Positions 16,998 through 26,440 of a stretch of DNA of 64,000 bases are shown one piece after another. The DNA is from Halomonas nitroreducens. Lineage in GTDB: Bacteria; Pseudomonadota; Gammaproteobacteria; Pseudomonadales; Halomonadaceae. The notes beneath the pieces were generated by a model. It was not told the origin of the DNA and ran no database searches. It was given only the letters and a program-made list of their open reading frames with translations. A program made the translations under genes and the position numbers. The first letter of the stretch is position 1. Each line of letters opens with the position of its first letter. The DNA lies in assembly GCF_003966155.1 (NCBI RefSeq), contig NZ_RXNS01000010.1:118062-182061 (forward strand). Reading direction: 5' to 3'.

Positions 16998-18521
16998 TCA
17001 GCCCTCGGTCAAGCGCTGATATATGCAGTCCCGGAGGCGACAGCTTCCGGCCTCCACTCGCAGCACCACCAGGCATTGTTGGGGATTGGCAAAGCCGAGA
17101 TGAGTCAGCGAGACGCGCCCCTCGTCGAGCAGCACTTCCAGCGACCCATGATCGACCAACCACTCCAGCATCAGACTGTCGCTGACCTGATGGTGGACCA
17201 CCAGGTCATGGGGATAGTGCACATCGAAGGCCTCGTGCCCGTTGCGGCCCCGGCGATGGTGCTCGACATGCAGTCCATCGTCGTCTCGGGTCACCCGTAG
17301 CCACTGCTGCCCCCCCTGCTGCAGGTCCAGTTCAAGGCGAGTGTCCGCTGCGAGTATTAATTGCAGTCGTCCGCGGGTTATCGCCTCATCCGCCTCGACC
17401 AACCGATATTCCCCTACGGCTCGCTCGAGTGGGCCTGCAAGCGCGGTTACGGCCCCGCCAGGTACGCCCACCAACTCCCGGGCAAAGGCCTGCCGGAGTC
17501 GCACCCCGCCGGGCGTGGCTACCAGCGAAAGCTCGCGTGGGTAGCTCATGGCTCCCCGCCAGCCTGCCTCGGGAATCTGGTTGGCGTAGAGCCAGTTGTT
17601 CAGCCAGGCGATGGCCAGTCGCCGCTCATCCGCATCGGGCAGGTCCGACCAGCTCTGGACGGCATAGAAGTCGCGCCCCTCGTCCATCATCAGCACGCGG
17701 TCGGCGGGATTGTCGTTGTGGAAGCGCTCGCCGTCGAAGTCACCGACGAAGTACTGGGTGAAGGAGCCGAAGGGATTGTCGTCACTGGCGCCGATGCCCA
17801 CCACCAGCACCCAGCGCGACGCCGGCTGGTCCTCGCCGTTGCCGGCCACGGGCAGCTCGAAGAGGTCGGGACACTCCCAGGGGTGCCGGGTATGCGCGCC
17901 CTGGTCCTCGCCGAAGGTACTCACCAGCCGCCAGCTCAGCAGGTCCTCGGAGACATGGAACTGGATCACCTGGCCGCAGGCCAGCGCCATCACCCAGCGC
18001 TGGCTGGGGGCGTGCCAGATCACCTTGGGGTCGCGGAAGTCCCGCCTGCCCGGATTGGCCATGATGGGATTACCCTCGTACCTGTGCCAGCTGCGACCCC
18101 GATCGCGGCTGTAGGCCAGGCACTGCTCCTGGACATAGACCTCGGGGTCGTCCGGCGCGGTGCGGTGTGCAGTATAGAAGGCCAGTAGCCCCGGCTCCCC
18201 CTCGAACAGGCCGCTGGTGTCGTGCCGATCGACGATGGCGCTGCCCGAGAAGCACATGCCCGCCTCGTCCGGGGCCAGCGCCGGTGCCAGGTGCTGCCAG
18301 TGCACCAGATCACGGCTCACCGCATGGCCCCAGTGCATGGGCCCCCACACCCGGTCATGGGGGTAATACTGGTAGAAGAGGTGATACTCGCCCTCGAAGA
18401 ACACCAGGCCGTTGGGATCGTTCATCCATCCCGCGGGTGGCGTGAAGTGCAGGACGGGACGAGCGGGTGCCGGGCAAACGGCGGCCGGGTGCGAAGCAGC
18501 AGGCGGGGACAGGGACGTCAT
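16998..18521 (-). CDS. GH32 beta-fructofuranosidase (sucrose/raffinose invertase)
   Basis: 507 residues, glycoside hydrolase family 32. The nucleophile lies in GWMNDPNG, the stabilising Asp in FRDPKV and the acid/base Glu in WECPDLF; FSGSA is also present. A C-terminal beta-sandwich follows. No signal peptide, so it works in the cytoplasm on imported sugar. GGAG stands 5 bases before the chosen ATG; an upstream Met would add 11 residues. With the alpha-galactosidases it would split raffinose-family sugars completely. It lies downstream of melA on the same strand but behind a strong hairpin and with its own operator-like site. Confidence 0.9.
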   Translation of the reverse strand: MTSLSPPAASHPAAVCPAPARPVLHFTPPAGWMNDPNGLVFFEGEYHLFYQYYPHDRVWGPMHWGHAVSRDLVHWQHLAPALAPDEAGMCFSGSAIVDRHDTSGLFEGEPGLLAFYTAHRTAPDDPEVYVQEQCLAYSRDRGRSWHRYEGNPIMANPGRRDFRDPKVIWHAPSQRWVMALACGQVIQFHVSEDLLSWRLVSTFGEDQGAHTRHPWECPDLFELPVAGNGEDQPASRWVLVVGIGASDDNPFGSFTQYFVGDFDGERFHNDNPADRVLMMDEGRDFYAVQSWSDLPDADERRLAIAWLNNWLYANQIPEAGWRGAMSYPRELSLVATPGGVRLRQAFARELVGVPGGAVTALAGPLERAVGEYRLVEADEAITRGRLQLILAADTRLELDLQQGGQQWLRVTRDDDGLHVEHHRRGRNGHEAFDVHYPHDLVVHHQVSDSLMLEWLVDHGSLEVLLDEGRVSLTHLGFANPQQCLVVLRVEAGSCRLRDCIYQRLTEG

Positions 18522-18554
18522 GGCGACTCCAGTGGGCGTGTGTTTGAAAGCCAT

Positions 18555-18568
18555 CTTAATCGTTTAAG
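18555..18568 (-). promoter_or_regulatory. LacI-type operator candidate before the invertase gene
   Basis: CTTAATCGTTTAAG, a 14-bp near-palindrome (CTTAA-n-CG-n-TTAAG) with the central CG usual in LacI/GalR-family operators, 34 bases upstream of the invertase start. No LacI-family gene is in this window, so the regulator would be encoded elsewhere. Confidence 0.5.
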
Positions 18569-18632
18569 TTTCTTTACCAAAGCATCTCGTCAAGCCGAAC
18601 CCGACCAAGGTGGCGATACCGGGCCGAGTCGG

Positions 18633-18665
18633 CATGACGCCCGCCCTTGGCGGGCGAGCGTCATG
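18633..18665 (-). terminator. Strong hairpin between melA and the invertase gene
   Basis: Outer stem CATGACGC / GCGTCATG and inner stem CGCCC / GGGCG around a 5-base loop, 6 bases after the melA stop. No long T-run. It probably separates or tunes expression of the two genes. Confidence 0.6.
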
Positions 18666-18671
18666 ACCGGG

Positions 18672-19997
18672 TCAGGCCAGATCAGGCAACCATCCGCGAT
18701 GGGCATCGATCAGCGCATCGGCCAGTGCCGAAAGCTCATCCAGGGGCAGCTCGGCGGCGGCGTGGGGGTCAAGCATGATCGCCTGTCGCACCAGATCACG
18801 CTTGCCCTGAGCCAGCGCCTCCAGGGTCAGCTGCTGGACATTGATATTGGTCTGCATCATGGCGGCAAGCTGGACCGGCAAGGCGCCAATCCGCGTCGGC
18901 TGGATGCCGTTGTGATCCACCAGGCAGGGCACCTCCACGCAGGCCGATTCGGGCAAGTTAGTGATCAGCCCGCGGTTGGCGACGTTGCCGTTGATCACCG
19001 TGGGCGTACCGGTGATCTCCGCCTCGACGATGCGCGAGGCGTACTCGTGGCTGCGTTCGACTTCCAGGCCTTTGCCCGAGAGCAGTTCTCGCTCCTGGCT
19101 CGCCCAGTTGGCGAGCTGCTCCTCGCAGCGTCGCGGGTACTCGTCCAGGGGGATATGGAAGCGCTCGAGCAACTCCGGACGATGCGACTTGATGAACCAG
19201 GGTACGTACTCGGCGAAGTGCTCGGATGACTCGGTCACGAAGTGACCGAAGTGCTTGAACACCTCGTAGCGCACTCGGTTGGACTCTGGCATGTCGCCCC
19301 GTTCCAGCACCTCGCGGATGCGCGGATAGAGGTCCTCCCGGCTGCCGTCGGCGCGCAGGCGCTCGAAACCGAGGTAGAAGGCCATGTGGTTGATGCCGGC
19401 GCAGCGGTAGCGAATCTCGCCCACGGGTACCCCGATGTCGGTGGCCAGCTCCTCGGCCGTGCCCTGCACCGAATGGCAAAGGCCTACGCTGCGCACCTCG
19501 GGCACCAGGCGGTCCAGCGCCATGCAGTTGATCGCCATGGGATTGACGTACTGCAGCATCAAGGCATTCGGGCAGAGTTCCCGCATGTCACGGGCGATAT
19601 CCACCAGCACCGGAGCGGTACGCAGGCCGCGCATCACCCCGCCCACTCCCAGGGTATCGGCGATGGTCTGGCGCACCCCGAAGCGATTGGGCACCTCGAA
19701 GTCGATGACGGTGCCCGGCTTGTAGCCGGCCACCTGGATCATCACCACCACATAATCGGCGCCGTCCAGGGCACGGCGGCGGTCGCTGGTGGCCTCGATC
19801 TCGGGCGAGGCGTCGAGCGCCTCGGCGATCTTGCCGGCCACCAGCCGAGAGCTGGCCAGGCGCTGTTCATCGATATCCATCAACGCGACCCGGGCGTCAG
19901 CCAATTGCGGAATCTGCAGCAGGTCGCCCAACAGGTTCTTCATGAAGACGGTGGAACCGGCCCCGATCATGGCGATTTTGTAGCGTCTTGTGGTCAT
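18672..19997 (-). CDS. melA: GH4 alpha-galactosidase (MelA type)
   Basis: 441 residues, glycoside hydrolase family 4, which needs NAD+ and a divalent metal and works by an oxidation-elimination route in the cytoplasm. Seen: IAMIGAGSTVF (NAD-binding loop), YVNPMAIN, the metal-site Cys in GLCHSVQGT and the His in GINHMAFY. AGGAG lies 8 bases ahead of the chosen ATG; an upstream Met would add 9 residues. Hydrolyses melibiose and raffinose-type alpha-galactosides. Divergent from an AraC regulator with only 88 bp between starts. A second, unrelated alpha-galactosidase is at 30226. Confidence 0.9.
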   Translation of the reverse strand: MTTRRYKIAMIGAGSTVFMKNLLGDLLQIPQLADARVALMDIDEQRLASSRLVAGKIAEALDASPEIEATSDRRRALDGADYVVVMIQVAGYKPGTVIDFEVPNRFGVRQTIADTLGVGGVMRGLRTAPVLVDIARDMRELCPNALMLQYVNPMAINCMALDRLVPEVRSVGLCHSVQGTAEELATDIGVPVGEIRYRCAGINHMAFYLGFERLRADGSREDLYPRIREVLERGDMPESNRVRYEVFKHFGHFVTESSEHFAEYVPWFIKSHRPELLERFHIPLDEYPRRCEEQLANWASQERELLSGKGLEVERSHEYASRIVEAEITGTPTVINGNVANRGLITNLPESACVEVPCLVDHNGIQPTRIGALPVQLAAMMQTNINVQQLTLEALAQGKRDLVRQAIMLDPHAAAELPLDELSALADALIDAHRGWLPDLA

Positions 19998-20085
19998 GAC
20001 ATAGACTCCTGTCTGTTGGGCCATGTGTACGGTGTGACGCCATCATCCCGAGCAACGCGCCGCCGCAGTAGACGAGGTTTGTGCC

Positions 20086-21048
20086 ATGAAGGGTAATTTT
20101 GTGCTCAATCGGATCCGAACCGGGGGGCCCGCCATGCAGGCCGTCCCACTGCTCCGGGATCGCTATGCATTGCCGGTGCTGCCCAGCGGCGTCGGCTACG
20201 ATCGGGTCGCCGACGAGCGCTATCGCTGGCACGGCCTGGAGCGCGGCGACACGCCCTTCGCCATCGTCCAGCACACCCTCGCCGGGGAGGGCTGGCTGCG
20301 TTTCGAGGGTCGACGCCTGCGGCTCGGTCCCGGTGACTGCATGCTGGTCACGGTGCCCCATGACCACAGCTACTGGTGGCAGGCGGACGGCGCGCCTTGG
20401 GAGTTCCTCTTCATGTCGCTGCACGGCCATGAGGCGCTGCGCCTGCAGCGCCTGTTGATCGGCGAGCGCGGCCCGGTGGTGCGCCCCCGCCCCGTGGCGC
20501 TGGAGATACTGGCCGCCGGTGTCGCGAGGCTGCTCGCCCCGCCCTTGCCCGACGCCGGCGAGGCCTCGAGCCTGGCCTATCGGCTGCTGATGACCCTGCA
20601 TGACGCCGCCCCCTCTGCCACCGACCGGCCCACCGCCCCCCCGACTGGGGTGGCCCGAGCCCTGGAACACCTGCAGGCGGCCCTGCATGCCGACCCGCCC
20701 GATGCGGCGCGACTGGCCGAGCTAGATGTCAGCGCCCTGGCCCGGCTCGCCGGGCTGAGCCGTGCCCACTTCACCCGCCGCTTCGTGCGGGCGGTTGGGC
20801 AGGCGCCTGGCGAGTACCTGCTGCAGGAACGCATGCGCCGCGCCGCCGAACTGCTCGCACGGCGCGAGGTGTCGGTGAAGGCGGTGGCCCTGTCACTGGG
20901 TTTTCACGACCCCAATTACTTCGCCAAGGCGTTCCGCCGCAGCTTTGGCGTATCTCCTCGAGAGTTCCGCTCCAGCGGCATGTACTTCGATGCCCGTCGC
21001 CAGCCAGCGGATACCGGGTCGCGTCATCCCCTTCTGAATCGCGAATAG
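20086..21048 (+). CDS. AraC-family regulator of alpha-galactoside genes
   Basis: 320 residues. An N-terminal cupin-like sensor domain (FAIVQHTLAGEGWLRFEG, LGPGDCMLVTVPHDHSYWW) and a C-terminal pair of helix-turn-helices (LARLAGLSRAHFTRRF; VKAVALSLGFHDPNYFAKAFRR). GAGG lies 9 bases before the ATG. Divergent from melA and likely its activator; the sugar it senses is not known. Followed after 88 bp by the dgo repressor gene on the same strand. Confidence 0.85.
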   Translation: MKGNFVLNRIRTGGPAMQAVPLLRDRYALPVLPSGVGYDRVADERYRWHGLERGDTPFAIVQHTLAGEGWLRFEGRRLRLGPGDCMLVTVPHDHSYWWQADGAPWEFLFMSLHGHEALRLQRLLIGERGPVVRPRPVALEILAAGVARLLAPPLPDAGEASSLAYRLLMTLHDAAPSATDRPTAPPTGVARALEHLQAALHADPPDAARLAELDVSALARLAGLSRAHFTRRFVRAVGQAPGEYLLQERMRRAAELLARREVSVKAVALSLGFHDPNYFAKAFRRSFGVSPREFRSSGMYFDARRQPADTGSRHPLLNRE

Positions 21049-21082
21049 CAACATGATCCTCGCGACAGACTTCGGCTTGCTA

Positions 21083-21097
21083 AAATGTCAGACATTT
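21083..21097. promoter_or_regulatory. DgoR-type operator, perfect palindrome
   Basis: AAATGTCAGACATTT, a perfect 7-1-7 inverted repeat, 39 bp ahead of the GntR-type repressor gene that opens the dgo operon. The form suits FadR/GntR-family dimers, so the repressor probably controls itself and the operon from here. Confidence 0.75.
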
Positions 21098-21136
21098 AAT
21101 AGGCTACTTCCATCGTCCCTTCCAGGAGCCTCCGTC

Positions 21137-21916
21137 ATGACCCTCGATGGCCTTCCCCCCCACCGCGGTGGTGCCGAAGAGCTGGCCCGACTGCTGGCGA
21201 GGGCGCTGCTCGCGGGCCGCTGGCAACCCGGCGCCGCCTTCCCGCGGGAGCTGGACCTCTGCGCCCACTTCGATGTCAGCCGTAACCAGGTGCGCAACGC
21301 CCTGGCGAGCCTCACCGCTACCGGCCTGATCGAGCGCACCGCGGGACGCGGCACCGTGGTGCGCGAGATCAACGACTGGCACCTGCTCGACCCGCAGATG
21401 AGCGAGTGGATGGTCGGGCTGACCCATCCCGATCCGCAGCTGGTGCGCGAGATCTTCGCCTTCCGCTACTCGGCGGAGCCGGTGGTCGCCCGCCTGGCTG
21501 CCCAGGCCGTCGAGACACAGGACCTCGAGCGCTTGGAGAGCGCCTTCCAGGGCATGACCCGTACCGCCACAGATCCCGAGGCACGCAGCCTGCACGTGGA
21601 GTACGACGTGGCCTTCCACGACGCCATCTACCTTGCCAGCCACAACCTGGTCTGGCGCCAGATGGGACACTTGCTGCGCCCCTCCATCATCGCCCTCATC
21701 CAGGGGTCCCAGGCCCAGGTCCATCAGTTTCAGGCCGGGCTGGAGGACAGCCTGGATCGCCACGGCCAGGTGTTGGAGGCAATCCGCCACCGTGCTCCAG
21801 AGGCCGCGGAGAGCGCGGCCCGAGAGGTGCTCAGGCGCACCGCCATCGACCTGGGCATCGTCACCGATAGCCCCCTGCAATCCGCCACCGCCTCGCCGGC
21901 CGACGCCGAAGGCTGA
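21137..21916 (+). CDS. dgoR: GntR/FadR-family repressor, DgoR-like
   Basis: 259 residues. N-terminal winged helix: [20 protein letters not shown] then [22 protein letters not shown], followed by an all-helical FCD ligand domain with metal-type His and Asp residues ([23 protein letters not shown]). AGGAG lies 7 bases upstream of the chosen ATG. First gene of the galactonate operon, 17 bp before dgoD, as in enteric dgo operons. The expected effector is galactonate. Confidence 0.85.
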   Translation: MTLDGLPPHRGGAEELARLLARALLAGRWQPGAAFPRELDLCAHFDVSRNQVRNALASLTATGLIERTAGRGTVVREINDWHLLDPQMSEWMVGLTHPDPQLVREIFAFRYSAEPVVARLAAQAVETQDLERLESAFQGMTRTATDPEARSLHVEYDVAFHDAIYLASHNLVWRQMGHLLRPSIIALIQGSQAQVHQFQAGLEDSLDRHGQVLEAIRHRAPEAAESAAREVLRRTAIDLGIVTDSPLQSATASPADAEG

Positions 21917-21933
21917 ACCGAAGGAACCCGCAG

Positions 21934-23082
21934 ATGAAGATCACCCGACTCAAGACCTGGCAGGTCCCGCCCCGCTGGTTGTTCCTCAAGATCGAGACCG
22001 ATGCCGGCGTCTTTGGCTGGGGCGAGCCGGTCATCGAGGGCCGGGCCGCCACCGTGGAGGCCGCCGTCCATGAGCTCGCCGACTACCTGGTCGGCCAGGA
22101 CCCGCATCGCATCGAGCACCTGTGGAACACCATGTACCGCGCCGGCTTCTACCGCGGCGGGCCGATCCTGATGAGCGCCATCGCCGGCATCGACCAGGCG
22201 CTGTGGGACCTCAAGGGCCGCGACCTGGGCGTGCCGGTGCACCAGCTGCTCGGCGGCGCCGTGCGTGACAAGATGCGCATGTACGCCTGGACCGGCGGCG
22301 ACCGCCCCAGCGACGTCGGCGCGGGCGCCAGCGCCCTGGTCGAGCAGGGCTTCACCGCCTTCAAGATGAACGGCACCCCGGAACTGCAGATCGTCGACAG
22401 CCATCGCAAGGTCGACGAGGCCGTGGCCCGCGTCGCCGAGGCCCGCGACGCCGTGGGCCCCGACGTGGGCATCGGCATCGATTTCCATGGCCGGGTGCAC
22501 CGACCCATGGCCAATGCGCTGCTGCGCGAGCTGGAGCCCTTCCACCCGATGTTCGTCGAGGAGCCGGTGGCGCCCGAGCACCTGCCCTGCCTCAAGCAGA
22601 TCGCCGGCGGTCTCGGCTACCCCCTGGCCACCGGCGAGCGGCTGCACACCCGCTTCGCGTTCCGCGACCTGCTCGCCGACGGCATGATCGATATCATCCA
22701 GCCCGACCTCTCCCACTGCGGCGGCATCAGCGAGGGTCTCAAGATCGCCGCCCTGGCCTCGGCCCACGACGTGGCGCTGGCCCCCCACTGCCCGCTCGGC
22801 CCGCTGACGCTCGCCACCTCGCTGCACGTGGATACAGTCAGCCACAACGCCTTCATCCAGGAACAGAGCATGGGCATCCACTACAACCAGGACAACGACG
22901 TCCTCGACTACCTGGTCGACAAGTCGGCGCTGGCCATCGAGGACGGCTTCTGCGCCATTCCCCAGGGCCCGGGGCTGGGCGTGGAGATCGACGAGGCCTT
23001 CGTCGAGGAACGCGCCAAGGTGGGCCATCGCTGGCGCAACCCGGTGTGGTCCCACGAGGATGGCTCCATCGCCGAATGGTAA
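21934..23082 (+). CDS. dgoD: D-galactonate dehydratase
   Basis: 382 residues, the exact size of E. coli DgoD. Converts D-galactonate to 2-keto-3-deoxygalactonate (enolase superfamily, Mg2+). The N-terminus [25 protein letters not shown] in the catalytic strand, metal ligands in [13 protein letters not shown] and ATGERLHTR, and the His in LAPHCPLGP all fit. CGAAGGAA lies a few bases before the ATG. Strongly supported by its dgo neighbours. Confidence 0.95.
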   Translation: MKITRLKTWQVPPRWLFLKIETDAGVFGWGEPVIEGRAATVEAAVHELADYLVGQDPHRIEHLWNTMYRAGFYRGGPILMSAIAGIDQALWDLKGRDLGVPVHQLLGGAVRDKMRMYAWTGGDRPSDVGAGASALVEQGFTAFKMNGTPELQIVDSHRKVDEAVARVAEARDAVGPDVGIGIDFHGRVHRPMANALLRELEPFHPMFVEEPVAPEHLPCLKQIAGGLGYPLATGERLHTRFAFRDLLADGMIDIIQPDLSHCGGISEGLKIAALASAHDVALAPHCPLGPLTLATSLHVDTVSHNAFIQEQSMGIHYNQDNDVLDYLVDKSALAIEDGFCAIPQGPGLGVEIDEAFVEERAKVGHRWRNPVWSHEDGSIAEW

Positions 23083-23106
23083 GGCGTGCGCAACGAGGAG
23101 AAACGT

Positions 23107-23877
23107 ATGAGTTTCAGCTTCACTGACCTGAGCTTCGGCGACCTGAAGGGCCAGAGCGTGTTCATCACCGGCGGCGGCTCCGGCATCGGCGCTGCGCTGA
23201 CCGAGGGCTTTTTGTCCCAGGGCGCTAAGGTGACCTTCGTGGGTCTCAGCACTGCCGATGCTTTCTGTGACGCCATGCAGGAGAAATACGGCAACCGACC
23301 GCTGTTCATCGAGTGCGACATTCGCGACGTCGAAGCGTTGCAGGATGCCATCGCCCAGGCTCGCGAGGTCCATGGCCCCATCGGCGTACTGGTCAACAAT
23401 GCCGCCCGGGACACCCGCCACCGCCTCGACGACTGGAGCGTCGAGCAGTGGGACGACTCGCTGGCCACCAACCTGCGCCCGCAGTTCTTCACCGCCCAGG
23501 CGGTGGCGCCGGACATGCGTACGCTGGGCGGCGGCGCCATCATCAACCTGTCGTCCAACAGCTACCTGCTGGGGCTCGGCGGCTACCCCAGCTACGTCAC
23601 CGCCAAGGCCGGGATCATGGGCCTGACCCGGGCCCTGGCCCGCGAGCTGGGCCCCGACGCTATCCGCGTCAACTGCCTGATCCCCGGCTGGGTGATGACC
23701 GAGCGCCAGAAGGAGCTGTGGGTCAACGATGCCGATCTCCAGGAGTGCCTCGAACAGCAATGCCTCAAGGAGCCAATCCCGGTGGAGGACATGATCGGCC
23801 CCTGCCTGTTCTTGGCCTCGAGGGCCTCGCGGATGATGACCGGCCAGGAGCTGGTGGTGGACGGAGGCCGAGCATGA
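23107..23877 (+). CDS. SDR oxidoreductase, probable D-galactose 1-dehydrogenase
   Basis: 256 residues, classical short-chain dehydrogenase. Seen: TGGGSGIG (cofactor site), NNAA, the catalytic Ser in NLSSNSY and YVTAK (Tyr and Lys). GAGGAG lies 6 bases before the chosen ATG. In this operon the missing first step from free galactose to galactonolactone is best filled by this enzyme, as in De Ley-Doudoroff pathways of other bacteria. The function is inferred from context; a related polyol or sugar could be used instead. Confidence 0.82.
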   Translation: MSFSFTDLSFGDLKGQSVFITGGGSGIGAALTEGFLSQGAKVTFVGLSTADAFCDAMQEKYGNRPLFIECDIRDVEALQDAIAQAREVHGPIGVLVNNAARDTRHRLDDWSVEQWDDSLATNLRPQFFTAQAVAPDMRTLGGGAIINLSSNSYLLGLGGYPSYVTAKAGIMGLTRALARELGPDAIRVNCLIPGWVMTERQKELWVNDADLQECLEQQCLKEPIPVEDMIGPCLFLASRASRMMTGQELVVDGGRA

Positions 23878-24836
23878 GCCGAGCCCATGACATTGCCCGC
23901 CGCCTGGCCTGGATCGCCGTGGACTGGGGCTCGAGCAACCTGCGCGCCTGGGCGCTGGACGCCGATGGCGAGGTGCTGGCCAGCGCCAGCCGCGACAAGG
24001 GCATGCTCTCGCTCACTCCGGCGGACTACGAGCCCACCCTGCTCGAGGCCGTCGGCGACTGGCTGCCCGCCAGCGGTCGCATGCCGGTACGGGTGTGCGG
24101 CATGGCCGGGGCCCGCCAGGGCTGGCGGGAGGCCGCCTACCTGCCCGTCCCGACCCGCCTGGATGGCCTCGGCAACGGCGCCGTCTCCCCGGCGGTGCAG
24201 GATCCACGCCTGCGGGTCGCCTTGCTGCCGGGGCTCTGCCAGACCGCCGATGGCGCCTTCGACGTGATGCGCGGCGAGGAGACCCAGCTCGCCGGCCTGG
24301 TGGCCGACCAGCCGGGCTTCTCGGGGCTGGCCTGCCTGCCCGGTACCCACGCCAAGTGGGCCCGGCTCGAGAACGGCACCCTCGAGCGCTTCACCACCTT
24401 CCTGAGCGGCGAGCTGTACCGCCTGCTGGCCAGCCAGTCGGTGCTCAGGCACTCCACCGGTGACGATGACCTGACGACCCCTGGCGACCGTGACGCCTTC
24501 CTGTCGGCGGTGCGGGAGGTCAACGACGCCCCCCGCGCCTTCAGTGCCCGCCTGTTCGGGCTGCGCGCCGCCGACTTGCTGGACGACCGCCTGCCGGACG
24601 GCGAGGCCCGCGGGGCACGGCTGGCTGCCCGCCTCTCGGGGCTGGTGATCGGCCTGGAACTGGCCGGCATGGGCGAGGCACTGGCCTCCACCCCGATCAC
24701 CCTGATCGGTAACCAGACCCTTTGCGCCCGCTATGCCCTGGCCCTCGAGGCCCTGGGCCATGAGGCCCACCGGCTAGACGGCGAGGCCGCCGTGCTGGCC
24801 GGCCTGGGGCTGGCCAACGCCGCCCTCGGCACCTGA
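23874..24836 (+). CDS. dgoK: 2-keto-3-deoxygalactonate kinase
   Basis: 320 residues. Phosphorylates 2-keto-3-deoxygalactonate with ATP. N-terminal phosphate loop WIAVDWGSSNLRAW, CGMAGARQGW, the PGTHAKW motif and ITLIGNQ near the end are all typical of DgoK. The ATG overlaps the SDR stop (ATGA), so the pair is translationally coupled; a long frame reaching back into the SDR gene is a shadow. Confidence 0.93.
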   Translation: MSRAHDIARRLAWIAVDWGSSNLRAWALDADGEVLASASRDKGMLSLTPADYEPTLLEAVGDWLPASGRMPVRVCGMAGARQGWREAAYLPVPTRLDGLGNGAVSPAVQDPRLRVALLPGLCQTADGAFDVMRGEETQLAGLVADQPGFSGLACLPGTHAKWARLENGTLERFTTFLSGELYRLLASQSVLRHSTGDDDLTTPGDRDAFLSAVREVNDAPRAFSARLFGLRAADLLDDRLPDGEARGARLAARLSGLVIGLELAGMGEALASTPITLIGNQTLCARYALALEALGHEAHRLDGEAAVLAGLGLANAALGT

Positions 24837-24857
24837 CGATTCCCAAGGAGACGCCTA

Positions 24858-25469
24858 ATGACCCTGCCCCTGATCGGTATCCTGCGCGGCGTCACCCCCG
24901 GCGAGGCGGTGGCGGTGGGCGAGGCGGTGCTTGCCGCCGGCATCACCCGGCTCGAGGTGCCGCTCAACTCCCCCGACCCGCTGGACAGCATACGCCGCCT
25001 GGTCGATGCGCTGGGCGATCGCGCCCAGGTGGGCGCCGGCACCGTGCTGACCGTGGCCCAGGTGCGCGACGTGCATGCCGCCGGGGGCCGGCTGATCGTC
25101 TCGCCCAACTGCCGCCCGGCGGTGATCGAGGAAACGCGTCGCCTGGCGATGGCCAGCTGGCCCGGGGTGGTCACCCCCTCCGAGGCGTTCGATGCCCTGG
25201 ATGCCGGCGCCAGCGGGCTGAAACTGTTCCCCGCCGTGCAGGTGGGCATCGCGGGCATGAAGGCGGTACGCGCCGTGCTGCCCCCGGGCACCCTGATCTA
25301 CGCGGTGGGCGGCATCGGCACGGACAACTTCGCCGCCTGGCGCGCCGCCGGCGTGGACGGCGCAGGACTCGGCAGCGCCATCTACCAGCCGGGCCAGAGC
25401 GCTGAGCAGGTAGGCGACCAGGCACGCACCTTGATCGATGCCTGGCAGTCCGCGGGAGGCGAAACATGA
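24858..25469 (+). CDS. dgoA: 2-keto-3-deoxy-6-phosphogalactonate aldolase
   Basis: 203 residues, KDPG/KDPGal aldolase family. Splits KDPGal into pyruvate and glyceraldehyde 3-phosphate. Seen: LIGILRGVTP, RLEVPLNSPDPLDSI, GAGTVL, VSPNC and the Schiff-base Lys in SGLKLFPA. AAGGAGA is well placed before the ATG. Stop overlaps the start of the lactonase gene (ATGA). Confidence 0.94.
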   Translation: MTLPLIGILRGVTPGEAVAVGEAVLAAGITRLEVPLNSPDPLDSIRRLVDALGDRAQVGAGTVLTVAQVRDVHAAGGRLIVSPNCRPAVIEETRRLAMASWPGVVTPSEAFDALDAGASGLKLFPAVQVGIAGMKAVRAVLPPGTLIYAVGGIGTDNFAAWRAAGVDGAGLGSAIYQPGQSAEQVGDQARTLIDAWQSAGGET

Positions 25470-26350
25470 GCCTGCCCACCTGGACGGCCGACCTGGCCGT
25501 GGATTGTCGCTGCGAACTGGGCGAGGGTCCCCAGTGGCACGCCAGCCAGGGGCGTCTCTACTGGTGCAATATCCTCCAGGGTCGGATGCACTGGCTGGAC
25601 GCGGCCAGCGAAGAGACCGGCCGAGTCGACATTGGCCATATGATCTCGCTGCCCGCCCCACTGACAGATGGTGACCTGCTGCTGGTCGGCGAGGATCGCC
25701 TGAGCCGGTTCGATCCGCGAAGCAGCTGTAGCGAGACACTCTGCGGCTTCGAGGCCGACAACCCGCTGACCCGCAGCAACGACGCGCGGGTCGACCGCCA
25801 CGGCAGCCTATGGCTTTCCACGATGGGCAAGGCCGCCGAATCCGGTGCCGGCAGCCTCTACCGCCTGCACCGCGGAGAGCTCACCCGACTGCGCACGGGC
25901 CTGACCATCCCCAACGCCCTGTGTTTCTCGCCCGGCGGCGAGCTCGCCTGGTTCACCGATACCGCCACCGGGATGGTGATGCGCTGGGCACTGGACTCCG
26001 CGGGCTGGCCGGTGGGCGAGCCCGCTCCCTGGGCGGACTTCTCGGCCCACGATGGCAACCCCGACGGCGCCGTGGTCGACGCCGCCGGCCATCTTTGGCT
26101 GGCCCTGTGGGGGGCCGGCAAGGTGGTGCGTCTGGACCACGACGGCCGCATCGTCGCCGAGGTCATCCTTCCGGTCAGCCAGCCCTCCTGCCCCGCCTTC
26201 GGCGGCAAGGCCCTCGACCGGCTGTATATTACCACCGCCCGAGAAGGCCTCTCCCCCACCCGCCTCGCGGCCGAGCCCCACGCCGGTTCGCTGTTCGTCG
26301 CCGAGGTGGGCGTGCAAGGCCTCGTCGAGCCGCCGCTGCGCCTGAACTGA
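25466..26350 (+). CDS. SMP-30/gluconolactonase-family lactonase, probable galactonolactonase
   Basis: 294 residues, six-bladed propeller. Metal ligands can be picked out as Glu in ELGEGPQW, Asn in IPNALCF and Asp in GNPDGAVVD; RSNDARVDRHG is also typical. It would open the lactone made by the SDR to give galactonate for DgoD. Coupled to dgoA by a 4-bp overlap; last gene of the operon, followed by a GC hairpin. Confidence 0.87.
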   Translation: MSLPTWTADLAVDCRCELGEGPQWHASQGRLYWCNILQGRMHWLDAASEETGRVDIGHMISLPAPLTDGDLLLVGEDRLSRFDPRSSCSETLCGFEADNPLTRSNDARVDRHGSLWLSTMGKAAESGAGSLYRLHRGELTRLRTGLTIPNALCFSPGGELAWFTDTATGMVMRWALDSAGWPVGEPAPWADFSAHDGNPDGAVVDAAGHLWLALWGAGKVVRLDHDGRIVAEVILPVSQPSCPAFGGKALDRLYITTAREGLSPTRLAAEPHAGSLFVAEVGVQGLVEPPLRLN

Positions 26351-26421
26351 ACGCTTCACCGGTCTTTCAGGCGCTCACACACATCGGCATTCACCATATA
26401 AAGATCAACCGCACCAGATAG

Positions 26422-26440
26422 GCCGCGCTGCTGGCGCGGC
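26422..26440 (+). terminator. GC-rich hairpin after the dgo operon
   Basis: GCCGCGC / GCGCGGC with a 5-base loop, 72 bases after the lactonase stop. Only a weak T-content follows, so its strength is uncertain. Confidence 0.5.

Noticed and set aside
21730..23760. 676-residue frame on the minus strand across dgoD and the SDR gene
   Set aside because: Shadow of GC-rich codons; both genes beneath it are certain.
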